Assembly: GCA_027596075.1 (NCBI GenBank)
Contig: JADGJC010000202.1
Span: 3,990-67,989, forward strand
Length of the DNA: 64,000 bases
Source: Rhizophlyctis rosea
Lineage: Eukaryota > Chytridiomycota > Chytridiomycetes > Rhizophlyctidales > Rhizophlyctidaceae
Direction: 5' to 3'
The translations under genes were made by a program, and so were the position numbers. Under the pieces are notes generated by a model that saw only the letters and a program-made list of their open reading frames with translations, did no database searches and was not told where the DNA came from. Shown here in pieces: positions 20,452 to 32,102 of this stretch (position 1 is the stretch's first letter; each line of letters starts with the position of its first letter).

Positions 20452-21566
20452 ATGCCTATTTTTTGGCATCTGACAAACCCGATAGGTTTGGAGGGCTTCC
20501 CGATAGGCGCAGAGTGGAACAGTGCATTAGGTGAAGTACATGGAGGGCTCCCGCCTTATCCTCCTTTCACGGTAAAGCCGCGTTTATATTGGCCTGCCCC
20601 GCACTTCCTCACGCTCGATCCCTCAGTACGTCAAGCGGAATGTCGTTCTAAACCGTCCCGAAGTGGTAGAGGCGCCCTTCTATGATGGCTGCGATTGCAC
20701 ACAATCGACCAACTGTGTATTTCCCTCGCAAAGCTGCGGTTGTATGGGAACATATGGTTCGGCTTGCTATCATGTTGGGCTTCAAAGCCATGCCACTAAA
20801 ACACTTCCAAAGGCCAAGCATACAAAGACTCCATACTCTGTACTGATCCACCATCGCCAATATACGAATGTAATTCCGCTTGTGCCTGCCCACCATCTTG
20901 TCCCAACCGGCTGGTTCAACGCGGTCCACGAAAAGACCTACAAGTGTTCCACTCTTTAAACAAGGGATGGGCGCTACGCACCACGGCTCCCATTCCAGCA
21001 GGCGCCTTCGTGACAGAGTACGCCGGTGAAGTTGTCAGCACACCTGAAGCCAAACGCAGATGGCAAGCGCAAGAAGAGCGTGGCTTGTGCAATTATGTGT
21101 TTTGTGTGAGGGAGATCGGGTAGATGGTTGAATGGCGATTGTTAAATCACATTGGACAACATTGCTAAAGCTCTCCTCATCAAATTCAGGTCTGATGGGC
21201 AAATACTAAGAACAAATATTGACGCATCTAAGTTCGGCAATGCTGGGCGCTTTGCGTCGGTAAGCCCTACCTGTCACAATGACCACTATCTGCACCGTCT
21301 TTTCAATTGACTTGGCCTCTCTCATACCACAGCACTCCTGCGACCCAAATATGAAGATCCACATTGTTCGTATTGACTCCTTCATTCCCTCCATCGCGCT
21401 CTTTACAGTGAGGGATATCATTGCAGGAGAAGAGCTGACCTATGACTACGGTTCAGGGTCTTCAGAGAATGCTACGGGTTCTGCAATGCAGGCTGCTGGC
21501 AAGACCAAGTGTTTGTGTGGTAGTTCTAAGTGTCGGGGATATTTGCCTTATGACGATACGTTGTGA
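20452..21566 (+). CDS. SET-domain histone lysine methyltransferase (SUV39/Clr4/Dim-5 type, likely H3K9)
   Basis: Five exons sum to 846 nt (281 aa): 20452-20571, 20627-20741, 20813-21119, 21190-21259 and 21333-21566. The order is pre-SET, SET, post-SET, without a chromodomain, as in Neurospora Dim-5. Pre-SET zinc ligands are FYDGCDCTQSTNC, SCGC (completed across a splice), IYECNSACACPPSCPNR. SET motifs are KGWALRTTAPIPAGAFVTEY, LCNYVFCVRE, RTNIDASKFGNAGRF and GEELTYDYG. The post-SET motif is CLCGSSKCRGYLP. Members methylate H3K9 in nucleosomes for heterochromatin. One oddity: the canonical NHSC motif reads SHSC across the last splice (FAS/HSCDPNM), replacing the Asn that normally contacts SAM and closes the pseudoknot. 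The only donor seen is GTAAGC at 21260, so I see no alternative splice that restores Asn. Activity may be altered. Confidence 0.85.
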
Positions 21567-21818
21567 ACAGCTGCAATTGGATGGTTATGATCATACTTGA
21601 TTTTGAGATGACGAACATATTGGTTTGCAAATCGACGGTTGATGGCCTCCACTAACACTCCACTGAGGAATGAGCCAAGTGTCGCCTGGAGCATCGTGTG
21701 GCGTTTATAAGTTCATACTGTACCTATACAAAATTGTGTAATTCTACAACAAAGCCATAATCTAACAGATACAGACATACAGAAATACAGAAAGAAGCAA
21801 ATCTACATCACAGCATCT

Positions 21819-23126
21819 TCATTCCTCAATCTCCTCATCACTACCACCGGCCTCATCCAAAGCTTCCGACAAGAAGTACGCATGAGGTGGAGCCTTCCCA
21901 ACCACCTTAACCAAATACTTCCACGGCATCCAATCACTCTCGCGATGAATCGCTGCAACCTTTCCCTTCTTTGGTTTGGTCTTACTCAAGATAATCTCCA
22001 CAAAGCAATTATCCCCAACCGCCGCTGCCTCCTCATTGAACTCTTCCCATGCTTCCCCACCATCACCTTCGATGGAACCGTCCGCACCGCGTGCTTCTTG
22101 GATTAGGGATTCGATCTCCTCCCAATCGTCGTCGTCTTCCAGGTCCTTTTCTTGGAGTTGGCGGTAGATTTGGATGGGGGAGAGGTTGGTGGGAATGGAG
22201 TGCTTTTTGCCCAAAGCCTGGACCAAGGGAACAATCTTGTCGACTTCCTTCGCGTCGTAGAAGCCGTATTCGTTGAAACCTTCTTCGACCCAAGTGTAGA
22301 TTCGACTGTGCATGATGATGTTTTGCATGATTGAGAGAGTGGTCAAGTCAGATGGACGCAAAGGAACATATCCATTTATATTTGATATAACTGCTATGCG
22401 AATAATTATTCAAAATTTACCCATCCCCAGGTTTCAGCTTGTATCCGTCATCGGACTGAGCATCCTTCTCTTGCTTGACTTCTTGTTTGACGTCAGCGTG
22501 CGAGGTGGTGGGGGACTTTTCACTTGGGTCCGTCTTGTCAGTGCTGAAAGCATCGGCATCTAGCAACAAAAGCAACATATCCATTAGCTTCATCTTCGGG
22601 TGTTAGCTGTTGCTGAACTCCGATCCGGCCCTAACTTACGGTCATAAATAGCTTTTGCTATCAACCGCTTCACATCTGATTTCGCGTGGTCAAAGGTGGT
22701 GCCAAATTCGTCCTCTAGCTGCTTGAAGATCCGTGCAGGTAGGTCTTCTTCATCGACGATAGTACGAATGCGTTGACTGATTTTGTCCGTGCTGGCAGAT
22801 GAGCGGGAAGGGGTTTGAGCTTATGCCGGCAACCTTTTGACAGGAAGGTGTTGGTAAGGTTGATCCCAGTGAAAGATGCTGCCCGAAACCTTGACACTCC
22901 AACTCTTGTGACAGTGGTGCACTCACCCAATAGCTTCCGACGCGACGGGTGCATCTTTACCGGTGCGCGCCTTCTTTGCAGTGTTGCATGACGCGGGGGG
23001 TTTAGCTGCAGATGGGCGTTTCTTGGAAGCAGCTGGAGAGTTGGAAGCGCTGGTGGAGGGTTCGTCTTTCACGACTGGTTGGTCCCGACCTCCCCTCTTG
23101 CGTGCGGACTGCTTAGTGCGAGGCAT
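21819..23126 (-). CDS. Nuclear protein with DEK_C-like helix domain, paralogue 1
   Basis: Four exons give 978 nt (325 aa) with matching phases: 22927-23126, 22640-22791, 22421-22559 and 21819-22305. The N-terminus is basic and Ser/Ala-rich (MPRTKQSARKRGGRD, ASKKRPSAAK, NTAKKARTGKD) and predicts nuclear entry; its first residues resemble a histone H3 tail. Exon 2 encodes IRTIVDEEDLPARIFKQLED then EFGTTFDHAKSDVKRLI. This matches the shape of a DEK C-terminal domain (helical, DNA binding), an inference by eye. Exon 3 is an acidic/Lys linker. Exon 4 holds a conserved region shared with paralogue 2 (RIYTWVEEGFNEYGFYDAK, NCFVEIILSKTKP, SDWMPWKYLVKVVGKAP) that I do not recognise. Role unknown; a chromatin-associated protein is likely. 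Confidence 0.7.
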
Positions 23127-23680
23127 TGCTTATCGTGTGAAGGAGTTGGGAGATTACGGTGGGAAAGTTGGGAAGTGTTGGGAAGTTGGGAGATGCAGTG
23201 TTATTTTTAGCGCCAGCCTTTTCAGCTTCCCAAAATCACAATCATTTGCGTGTCCGAAACGTCCGAAATGGATGGAGGCATCGAAAGCTCACTGTGCCAC
23301 ACATATCGAAGGCGAAGTGATGCTCTCTCAAATCTCCACTTCGATAATCAGTCAGCAGTCGCCGACCTTCGAAATGACAAGTTTTGTAGACTGCTACGGT
23401 CCACAGGTGAGAAACTGCGAGCCATCAATTTGCGTAGGCGTACAGACTATTCAAATGGGAAGACACAATCACATGGTTAGCTAGCATATACAAGTGATTC
23501 TACAAATAGTTACAATTATATCACTACACAAAGATACAAAGATATACACGAGTCTCCGCGTTGTCACTCTTTCAGCTGAGGGTTATCCCTCCCTAAACCT
23601 TCCGAGAGAAGGTATGCATGGGTTGGAGCCTTTCCGACCACCTTCAGAAAATACCTCCACGGCATCCAATCCGTCTCACA

Positions 23681-24841
23681 TCAGATCTCGACGAACGGAT
23701 CCTTCTCCTCCTCTGGCTTCTCCTTACTAACAATAATTTCAACAAAACTACAACCACCAGCCATATTTGCTGCTTGTGCATTGAAATCATCCCATGTCGC
23801 ACGTTGTGTGCTATCAGGAGATTTTGCGCCATAGAAGGTTGGGTAAAGGACGCCATCTCCGGCACGCTCGTTGCTTATACGTTGCTCAATTTTGTCCATT
23901 TCCTCGTCATCAATAACCACACCTTCAAGTTTGCGGTAGATGTGGAGGGGTGATTGATTTGGGATGCCGTACCTCTGGCCGAGTGCTTTGATGAGGGGAA
24001 GGACATTATCCAGATCCTTTGCGTCGTAAAACCTATACTCGTCGAAGCCGCCTTCCACCCAAGCGTAGATGCGGCTACAAATGGGGAGTGATGTGTTTGA
24101 GTATACTGAAGCTGTTAATGGTACATTCGAGTGAAGGGTTTTGTTTACTTACCCATCTACCGGTCTCAATTTATACTGATCCACTTCCCCAACTTCCTCT
24201 TCCTTCGCAACTTTGCATTCGGTCTCAGTGTCGTTGTCCGGAGCAGCAGTCATTCCGTCACTTGCCTCCGGAGCTACATGGAATCATTTCAGACCACGCG
24301 GACATGCACAACATCTGACATCATTCTACTGTAGTACCTTGAAGAATAGCATCTGCAATCAACTGCTTCACCTCAGCTCTGGTATGGGCAAGGCTGCCAA
24401 ATCGCTCTTCCAACCGCTTGATGAGTCGTCCTGGGAGGTTTTCTTCAGCTAGGATCTGACAGAGACAAGCGCGGATTTCATCTATTCTGAAAAGTTGTGC
24501 AGTGTTGAGAGGTGTGCGATGTAGGTCAACGTTCGCAAGCCCATTCGTGCTCCATCAATGGATCCAAGGATAGCAATAATGAAGGCGAAATGAAACATGG
24601 GGAAGTAAACTTACTTATCATATTGAGTGTCTTGCGGCTCCTGTTCAACCTTCACCTTCACGTTCTTGAGTTCCTTGTCCGTCCGCGCTTTCTTTGTTGT
24701 GGTAGAGGAAGGAAGGGCGCTGGTGGAATCACCCTCATTCGGACGCTTCTTGGTCACGGACGAACTATCGGTGTCGAAAACGCGCGAATCGCGAACTTTG
24801 CGACTTTCATCCTTGTGCGCTGTCCTCTTTGATTGAGTCAT
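23681..24841 (-). CDS. Nuclear protein with DEK_C-like helix domain, paralogue 2 (truncated by premature TGA)
   Basis: This tandem paralogue has an identical exon plan: 24615-24841, 24338-24486, 24153-24273 and 23681-24074. They sum to 891 nt (296 aa). The basic N-terminus (MTQSKRTAHKDESRK, TKKRPNEGD, TTKKARTDKE) is followed by the DEK_C-like exon (IRACLCQILAEENLPGRLIK, RLEERFGSLAHTRAEVKQLI). The acidic linker ends DQYKLRPVDG. The shared C-terminal region follows (RIYAWVEGGFDEYRFYDAKD, GCSFVEIIVSKEKP). The frame stops at TGA 23681-23683. However, codons after it in the same frame still read CETDWMPWRYFLKVVGKAPT, then HAYLLSEGL, matching paralogue 1 to a second stop at about 23564. The stop is therefore a single nonsense change, a natural truncation or a readthrough site. 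Function unknown. Confidence 0.65.
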
Positions 24842-25053
24842 TGTATCTTATGTTAACTGACTAAACGAACAGGTTGAGTTGTAAGCTCCAATGGGACAAA
24901 ATCAGTCTGTTGCTACTACCAAGCGAGCTATAACACGGATGAAGAAGTTCCACCACGGCATGGGAACAGATGTTACTGATGTTTCGGGCTGGTTTGAAGA
25001 GAGCTAAAAGATGGTCCAACAATTGCGCGGGAGCCAGCAATGTGAAATGGTTA

Positions 25054-25060
25054 TAAATAG
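25054..25060 (+). promoter_or_regulatory. TATA-like box upstream of tRNA-Tyr
   Basis: TAAATAG within TTATAAATAG ends about 24 bp before the tRNA 5' end. TATA-like boxes at this distance are common for fungal Pol III tRNA genes. Confidence 0.35.
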
Positions 25061-25083
25061 AAAAAACTTTTAGACAAACATTA

Positions 25084-25169
25084 TCCGGTCATAGCTCAGT
25101 TGGTAGTAGCAACAGACTGTAGTGTATGAAGCAATCTGTGGGTCCCCGGTTCGACTCCGGGTGACCGGA
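25084..25169 (+). tRNA. tRNA-Tyr (anticodon GTA) with a short intron
   Basis: The acceptor stem TCCGGTC pairs perfectly with GACCGGA over 7 bp. The D arm AGCTCAGTTGGTAGTAGC and T arm CCCCGGTTCGACTCCGGG (5-bp stem, box B GGTTCGACTCC) are canonical. The anticodon arm ACAGA-CTGTA...-TCTGT contains GTA at 25119-25121. About 11 nt (TGTATGAAGCA, about 25123-25133) must be removed one base 3' of the anticodon, the normal place for eukaryotic tRNA introns; tRNA-Tyr is nearly always intron-containing. CCA is not encoded. Confidence 0.92.
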
Positions 25170-25179
25170 TTTTTTTTTT
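25170..25179 (+). terminator. Pol III oligo-T terminator
   Basis: A run of ten T residues starts immediately after the tRNA discriminator base, as expected for RNA polymerase III termination. Confidence 0.85.
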
Positions 25180-25804
25180 CGGATTTTTTTCCATCCAGCT
25201 TTTTGTCTCTTTCGCAGCAATGTTGTATACATGGGTAATCTGAGCAAACGCATGCCCCCCTACGAAGGTGAGGGCATGCGCTCATGCGGGCGTGAACGAA
25301 CGTCTTTTCTATTTGCGTAACAGCATCCTTTGGTCAACGCCTGCACGAAGATTGAGAAGGTATCATTACACTTTGGGATCGATGTGAAATTCAGAAAGTA
25401 GAGTCATAAATGCACAATTCTTTCCCGATCTGAATCAACATCCTCCCACCAACAGCACAAAAATCAAACAAAATCTTTTCACACCTATCTCCTATTGAAA
25501 CTCCACCCATCACACACATATGTACACAAAGTAAGTGCTACGCAAAAGAAAAGAAAGAAAAAAAAGCAAAAAGCAAAAAAAAAACCATTTCACATCCTAA
25601 CGGACGAGAAACGATGCTACTACCCTAGAATTAATACAGAAAAAATATGCATAAAAGGAAAACAAGCACAAAAGAAAAGGATTGAGACAAAAGAACTTGA
25701 TATGCATGCGCTACTACACCCCGCACCATCCAAATCTCGTTCCCACCATGATTTGCCAAAACGGCTCTTGATCGCCCAGCTTGACGTCGCAAGTGCCCAC
25801 TAAT
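25180..25804. other. Intergenic / 3' flanking spacer with A-rich tract
   Basis: No gene is seen. An A-rich tract at about 25549-25586 is a T-rich tract on the minus strand. It lies about 220 bp past the KIN1 stop and may belong to its 3' untranslated or termination region. Confidence 0.4.
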
Positions 25805-28800
25805 CTACAACCGAACGGAATCCAAAATCTTCGTGCACACCTTCTTGTACTAAAATCAAACAACAACAACTATGTTAACCTCACTCCAAAGCGCAAACAA
25901 CCATACAACCAAAAACACGAAAGGACGCAACACCCCAAACTCACCTGCCACGTATCTCCCGAAATCCGATGAAACTGCACACCATACAACCCCAACCACG
26001 GAATCTTCACAATACAAACTTCAAAATGCACTCCCGGCGGCGGAATCATCGGACTTTGCGGCGTCGACGCACTAACAGGCGAATCAGGACGTTGCGGCGT
26101 CAACGGCGACGGCGGAGGTTGTCCCGCATCCTTCATCGACGACCCCTTTCTATGGAGACCCGCTCCATAATCTTCTTCATGAACCGTCGAACCAGACGTC
26201 CCCCTCATACTCCCACTCCCACGCTCAAACCCACTATCCGTAGCCCAATTCTCTCCCCGATCCCCATTCCCACGTGTCCCAACACTAACCCTCGACGAAG
26301 CCCTCTTATCCTCCCTAGTCTTTCCAAACTTCCAAAAAGAACTCGCCCCAAAATCTCCCCTCCCCCTCGTCCCCGTCCCAATCTCCTCCACCTCCCCATT
26401 CCGTCCCGCAATAACACTAGAAATATACTCGCACTCAAACCCGCCCTGATACTCCGCGATCAAGATTCCCATATCCTGCAACACACGTAATAAATCCCGT
26501 CGGATGGCAGAAGGTGATTTTGTCGACGTGTTACCGACCGAGAACAACCCCTTCATCACCACCGACCGGATATTCTCGTCCGCCCGCCCAGGTTTCTGTG
26601 ACAGTGTCGTCTGACTCCTACTACGAGACTGCATCAACGTGCCGTTAGATGCATTGGTAGCAGCGCTACGGAAACTAGCCGCAGAAGACAAGTTCACGCC
26701 CTGGAAGCGACCAACAGACGCCAACGATCTCCGGTCATGAGCATGATGTGCGCGTTCAATAGGCGTAGCCGGCGAATCCCAATCGGGCGAATCCGCCATA
26801 GCCCCATGCCGCACCGTCTGCCGCGTCCTCGACCGCTTCTCCGTTGTCGACCGTGCCGGTGGCAAAGACATGTGTGAATTAGGTGACCGCACATTGCCAT
26901 CCCTATCATACGGCGCTCCACCATCCGACCGCCGACCCGGTTCCGAATCCTGCGCCAACTTATCCCGTGACCGACTCCTGATGAACCCACTAAGCCGCCG
27001 TATTCTCTTCTTGAACGAGTTGGAAGAAGGTGCTTCATTGTCACTTTGTCCGCCGTTCTGAGCTGTGGAAGTCCGCCGTGATCGCTTAGACTTATCCGAG
27101 AAATACTCCAAATCCCACGGCTTCGGCGCCCCCAATGTATCAGAATGTGAGCGAGGCCGCTGCGTGGCCCTCGACAACCTCTCACGGCTCGAGAACGGCG
27201 ACGACGGTGCAGTGGCAGCTGCCTTCCTCCGAGTGCTCTCCGTCTCCACATCCGAAATCCCCAAACTCCTCCGTCCCATCGCTACTATACTATCCGCAAA
27301 CGAAGTGTTCAACTCTGGCGGGTGCGCCCTCTCCCATTCCTCCCGTTCCATTTTCTCCCTCACCAAATGGTATATGCTGACCAAAGGACTCGCCGGCCCA
27401 GGCCCTATAGGTGGTTGTGGCTGTTGCATTGAGCTGTATGTTCCCACCGACTGCCTCGTCACGCTCGCCTCCAACTGCTCCAAAATCTCCGCCTCCGTGC
27501 CAAAGTCGAAACCCTTCATGCGCTTAACTATTTCCATATCGATCGGTAAGGTCAGCGGCTTTCGTTCGGGCAGGAGACTGTCTGGAGGCCCGTCAAAGCC
27601 TTTCGTGATCCACGTGTGCATTTTGACCTCTTCAAGGGTTGCTCTTTGAGACGGATTCGTTACCAGCATGCGTGATATCAAATGTTTGCATTCTGCGCAA
27701 TCGATTGTTAAAAAGGGCCGATGAGATCAATATGGGCAAAGTGCGTACCATTCGACAAGTGTGGCGGATACTCCACAACACCAGCCTTGATCTTCGCATG
27801 CAGCACCGGCATACTCGTATCATCAAAAGGTACCCGTCCACAAACCAGAACATACAAGATGATCCCCTGCAACCAGCATTCAATGAGCTTCCACCAAAAC
27901 GATGTCCTTCCAAACAATCCCAGCAACCTACCAAACTCCAAACATCCACCTCCGGTCCCGTATATTGTCTAGCATTCAGCAACTCCGGCGCCGCAAAATA
28001 CAAACTTCCACAAAAAGTCGATAATTGCGTAGTCGGAGAATACAAGTTCGACAACCCAAAATCGATCAATTTGATCCCACCCATCTTGTCTATTAGGATG
28101 TTCTCGATTTTCAAATCCTGGTAGCCGTGTGTTAGTATGGAATGATTGGAGGGGTTTGATATGAGTAGCATCGCGGCATACCCTGTGAACGATGGAATTC
28201 CCGTGACAATAATCTGTGGGAAGATTGGTCAGCACCGCTTGGCCGAAAGAGACAAGCCAAGATCGTCCTTACCTATTGCGGATATGATTTGGCGCAAAAA
28301 CTTTCGCGCACTCTTCTCACGCAACTTCCCGTGTGAAATAATGTAATCCAGCATTTGGCCGCCATTAACAATCTGTAAATACATAGTGGACATGAACATG
28401 CCTCCCGAATGGATGTCAAATGGCTACAGCATCATACCTCGAAAAACATATAATAATATTCCGGATTAGCCATAATCTCGTGCAGTCTAACGATGTGTGG
28501 ATGGTGAAGAAGCAGCATAATAGCAGCCTCTCGAATGATACGCGTCTCTTTGGTATCGTCTGTTTTCTTCGGTTTAGGATGTGGTGAAATCTCATTTGCT
28601 GCGGGTAGGTCTCGTATGGATGATGTTGGGCCTATGATGACGGCGTTTTCGGATGGCAAGGCACCTGCGGCTAGTGCTTGGGCAGCAGCTGGTCTTGGTA
28701 TGATTTTGCATGCTCGCTAGGATTTTTCGATTTTAGCAATGGAGCTGTCAGTCTGCACGCGCTCATTGATCCTCACCTTCTCCCCATTAACGCTGTGAAC

Positions 28801-29751
28801 CGCCAGCTTCACCTTCCCCATGCTCCCTTGCCCCAATGTTTTGGTCAGTCGGTAGTTCCCGACCAGCCGCTTTGGTCGACTAGGATCTATATCAGGAGAT
28901 GGTCCCAAAGTATCGACTGGAGGGTCATTTTCTGACTGTGATCCTCCGTCCTCCTTCAGAGTAGCGCCCGCGCTTAAACTCCTAGGACCCAGTTGCGGCT
29001 TCCCATCCATTGGAACGTCAGAGCTGATGCTCCGAGGACCCAACGTTGGCTTCGCACTCTCGCCATTACGCCCCTGATGTGACTTATAGCTTTCCACGAT
29101 CTTCTCCACTTCCGTTTTCGTTTTCGTCTCGCTGGCAAGAGTGTTGGACCGGCCACCACCGTGCTGACGAGGAGTTTGATTTTTATTATAGCGCGTGCTT
29201 TCTCCGGATGGTTCACGCACTTCATTGCCGACCATGGGTGCAGGCGCAGAGTACGTGGAGGAAGACCGCGTCGTTCTGGTGGGATTCCGGCCGTTATAGT
29301 CGGGTTCGTCGTATTTTGGCTGGCGGGAGCGAGATGATCTCGAGGAGGCTGAGCGTTTGTTGTTGAAAAGGAAGTTGGGTATGCTGCGCCGTTGAAGTCT
29401 CTCGCGTGGGTCGCGCTCACGGTCATTCGCGCTTGCGCGCGATTGTGAAGTACCCTTTTTGAAACAAAGAGATTAGTCAGATGCTTCGACTGCATGAGCG
29501 AAGTTCAACATTCTATCATGGGCACCAGTGGCCTAAAGGGCCTTTCCTTTACGATGTCCGGCACCGGCATTTCGGTGGCTGTCAACAACGTCGTGAATGG
29601 ATGGTGTGGCTCATGTAAACAATCCATTATTGTCTTTGGTATTGGGCGACGGTCGCAGGGCAAGATTGAGGTTCACCCCGAATAGCTTTCCCCTTCACCA
29701 CACCTCTCAACTCTCAAACACGACGACACGGGAAGACTTCGTGCTTACCAT
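25805..29751 (-). CDS. KIN1: KIN1/KIN2-type serine/threonine protein kinase (PAR-1/MARK relative)
   Basis: The exons are 28777-29454, 28438-28716, 28273-28372, 28182-28213, 27932-28117, 27749-27866, 25945-27692 and 25805-25849. With a lone ATG exon at 29749-29751 they sum to 3189 nt (1062 aa, near yeast Kin1's length). Kinase signatures are [27 protein letters not shown] (Lys), [32 protein letters not shown] and EVDVWSL. A family-specific insert precedes [20 protein letters not shown]. After the kinase domain comes [19 protein letters not shown], typical of fungal Kin1, then a long Ser/Arg-rich region. The final two exons form the KA1 membrane-lipid domain ([42 protein letters not shown]). 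Kin1 acts at the cell cortex in polarity and exocytosis. The ATG-only exon with a 294-nt intron is inferred; ATG 29235 is the alternative start. Confidence 0.92.
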
Positions 29752-32024
29752 TGTCGAGGTCTCTGGCTGATTGGCGTCGAGTATTCAGTGTCAATGCGAA
29801 GTATGTCGTCCCTCCTCAGATCTTTCCACCTCAAATATGCGAAGCTGTATTTCGCAGGGTACTTCAGAGTAAACAGCACTGCTATGAACACGGAGAACCT
29901 CGGCTGGTTTTTGTGCTCTAACTACGCCAAAGATCTGCTGAACCGCTCTTCAGCCGAGTCAGCCGCAAAGATTCCACGACATCGGAAGAGTAAAAACTCC
30001 GCAAACACTAGCTGTCTGAGCCTGTCTCCAAAGAGAGAGAAAGGTTAGGTATGGGTGGCTGCTTCTTTACGAGACAGGCAATAGTAGCAGAGTGTGTGTG
30101 AAAGTGGTTGACAGGACATAGGCAAAGGGCCTTGGAAATACGCATGCATACTCTGGAGAGGCAACCCGTTATTGGATAAACAATAACGCGACGGATTCGA
30201 TTTGTTGGCGCCCTTGTACGCCTCAATCAAGTTGGACAACCACCTCCAACTGGTGAGGGTCATACAGCCCAACGAGAAGGAACTGTAGGGAAAACCTTGA
30301 CACTGGAAGTGTAAACTGTGGAACATCCACAGCCGGCATGCAAAAGGGGCTGAACGATTTGCTGGGATTGGTGAGAAAGGTTATATATGCATGCATCTGA
30401 CAACGCCTGCGCTATCCGAACCCTGCGGTCCACATAGCGAGGCTGTAATGTCTTGAAAGCATCCTCATTCCAAACTTTCCAGCATGGATAGCATTGCATA
30501 GCATGGCCTTGACACTTCTAAGTTCTGAAGCTTGCAAGTGAAGTGTCAACTCGGTTGTACAGTTCGTAACACAAAAGCCACAATCACTCCCATCTGTGCA
30601 ATGACCTCCCCTATTATAAGCACTATCACTCTGCACGATCTAGCGATCCTTTTGGCCCCTGCGTCATTCTCAAAATTTTTTGACGCCAGCGTGTTGTACA
30701 TGTATGAGAAGATCTCACAACAGCCAAGATTCTCCTTACAAAAACACCCAAATTATCGGTGGGTCCCGACTCTTGTTATGGAAGGAGGAAAGTTTCGGGC
30801 GGCAGGAGCCTGGTAGGGCACCGAAATTCGTGTGGCGTCCCGCTGGACCAATGGGTGCCATAACTGCTATGTTATGACGACATTTTTTTCCCAATAGTTT
30901 TTTTTATTGGCTATCGGCCACACAGCGGCACATACCTACCATCGATTCGGCACTTATGTCGATTATCGATGAAACAGATATGTGCGCATCCATGAGATGC
31001 ACCAGTCGAGCTGTACATGCAGCACATCTTGATCACGGCGGAAAAATGCGAAGGGCGCCCTGGTTTATGCCGCTGTCGTCCTTCGGCGTCCGGCGCAGAC
31101 CGTGTCTCACTGTCTTGTCACCATACACCTGTCAAAATGCCAACGGAATCCTAATGCAGATTGTGTAACGCCACCACCATGAGGTGTAACAAAAATAGCA
31201 GTCAACCTGATAGAAACCCGCGCAATCGAGCTCCGCGCGCTCCGATGGCAAGCTTTACGCACGCCACCACCACGAGGGTCTTCTGTAAAAGTCATTGCAG
31301 AAAGAGAATGGTGACGGACTCCTCAGACCACAAACGAAGTGCAAGGCTACCGAGTGGAGTCGTGCGCCAACACCGCTGACGGGCATGGCCCCAAGGGTCT
31401 GACATTTGTTGTTTATTTCCCCTTCTTACATCAAATCACTACTCATGTCCGGCCCACAGTTTGCTCTGCATCTCTTACAGCTGTCGAATAGCCAAGCTCA
31501 GAAACGTCAAACTGATACACAAACTGGGCTTTCCAATTCCTTGATCCCAGTGCAAGAGGACCTCGTCAAAGGCCCTGATATGTCCAACGTGATTCCAACA
31601 AGATTGATGCGCTACCAACAAACGTGTAAGTAAGCAAGCAGTTAATAATCCTCACCATTGCAGGCGTAAAGGACCCTTTCGGGCCAGGCGGCGCAGCTGA
31701 CGCGACGCACCACACAACAGCTTGGGTTGAAACCTTGCAATAGCAAGTTGAAATTGGTGGGTAAGTTCTGAGTCAGGCATGGAGGCAAAGCACCGTCACA
31801 TGCTATTTTTGTTATGCAATATGCAGATAGTACGCAGGCAGCATGAGCAATCCAGATTTGCATCAATTGTTGAATGGAGTTTCAAGGAAACTAGGCAAGT
31901 TGTGTGCAATCACAATCAACGACGAAACGTGATGTTAGAGTCGTTGAGCCGTTCTACATCTCACCATCATTAGCAACCACTTGTTCTTTCCGCACGCTGG
32001 CTTGTAATCTATCTCTGCTTTCCC
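29752..32024. other. Gene-poor region, about 2.3 kb
   Basis: I found no frame with recognisable domains, no plausible exon chain and no RNA gene. Frames above 80 codons exist but have no coding character. Decayed sequence or a long-noncoding transcript cannot be excluded. Confidence 0.45.
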
Positions 32025-32102
32025 AAATAGAGCGTCAATCTTGCAGCACCTTCCACACTAAATAAATAGAGCGTCAATCTTGCAGCACCTTCGACACCAA
32101 AT
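32025..32102 (+). repeat. 39-bp tandem duplication ending at a start codon
   Basis: Units 32025-32063 and 32064-32102 are identical at 37 of 39 positions. The second unit runs into ATG at 32101-32103, the likely start of the bromodomain gene; the corresponding place in unit one reads ATA. Confidence 0.8.

Noticed and set aside
25545..25590. A-rich tract as a possible retroposon tail
   Set aside because: No upstream retroposed gene or target-site duplication. It is simply near the 3' end of KIN1.
26205..27251. Long Arg-rich frames within the KIN1 region
   Set aside because: They are alternative frames of the disordered, Ser/Arg-rich KIN1 exon 25945-27692.
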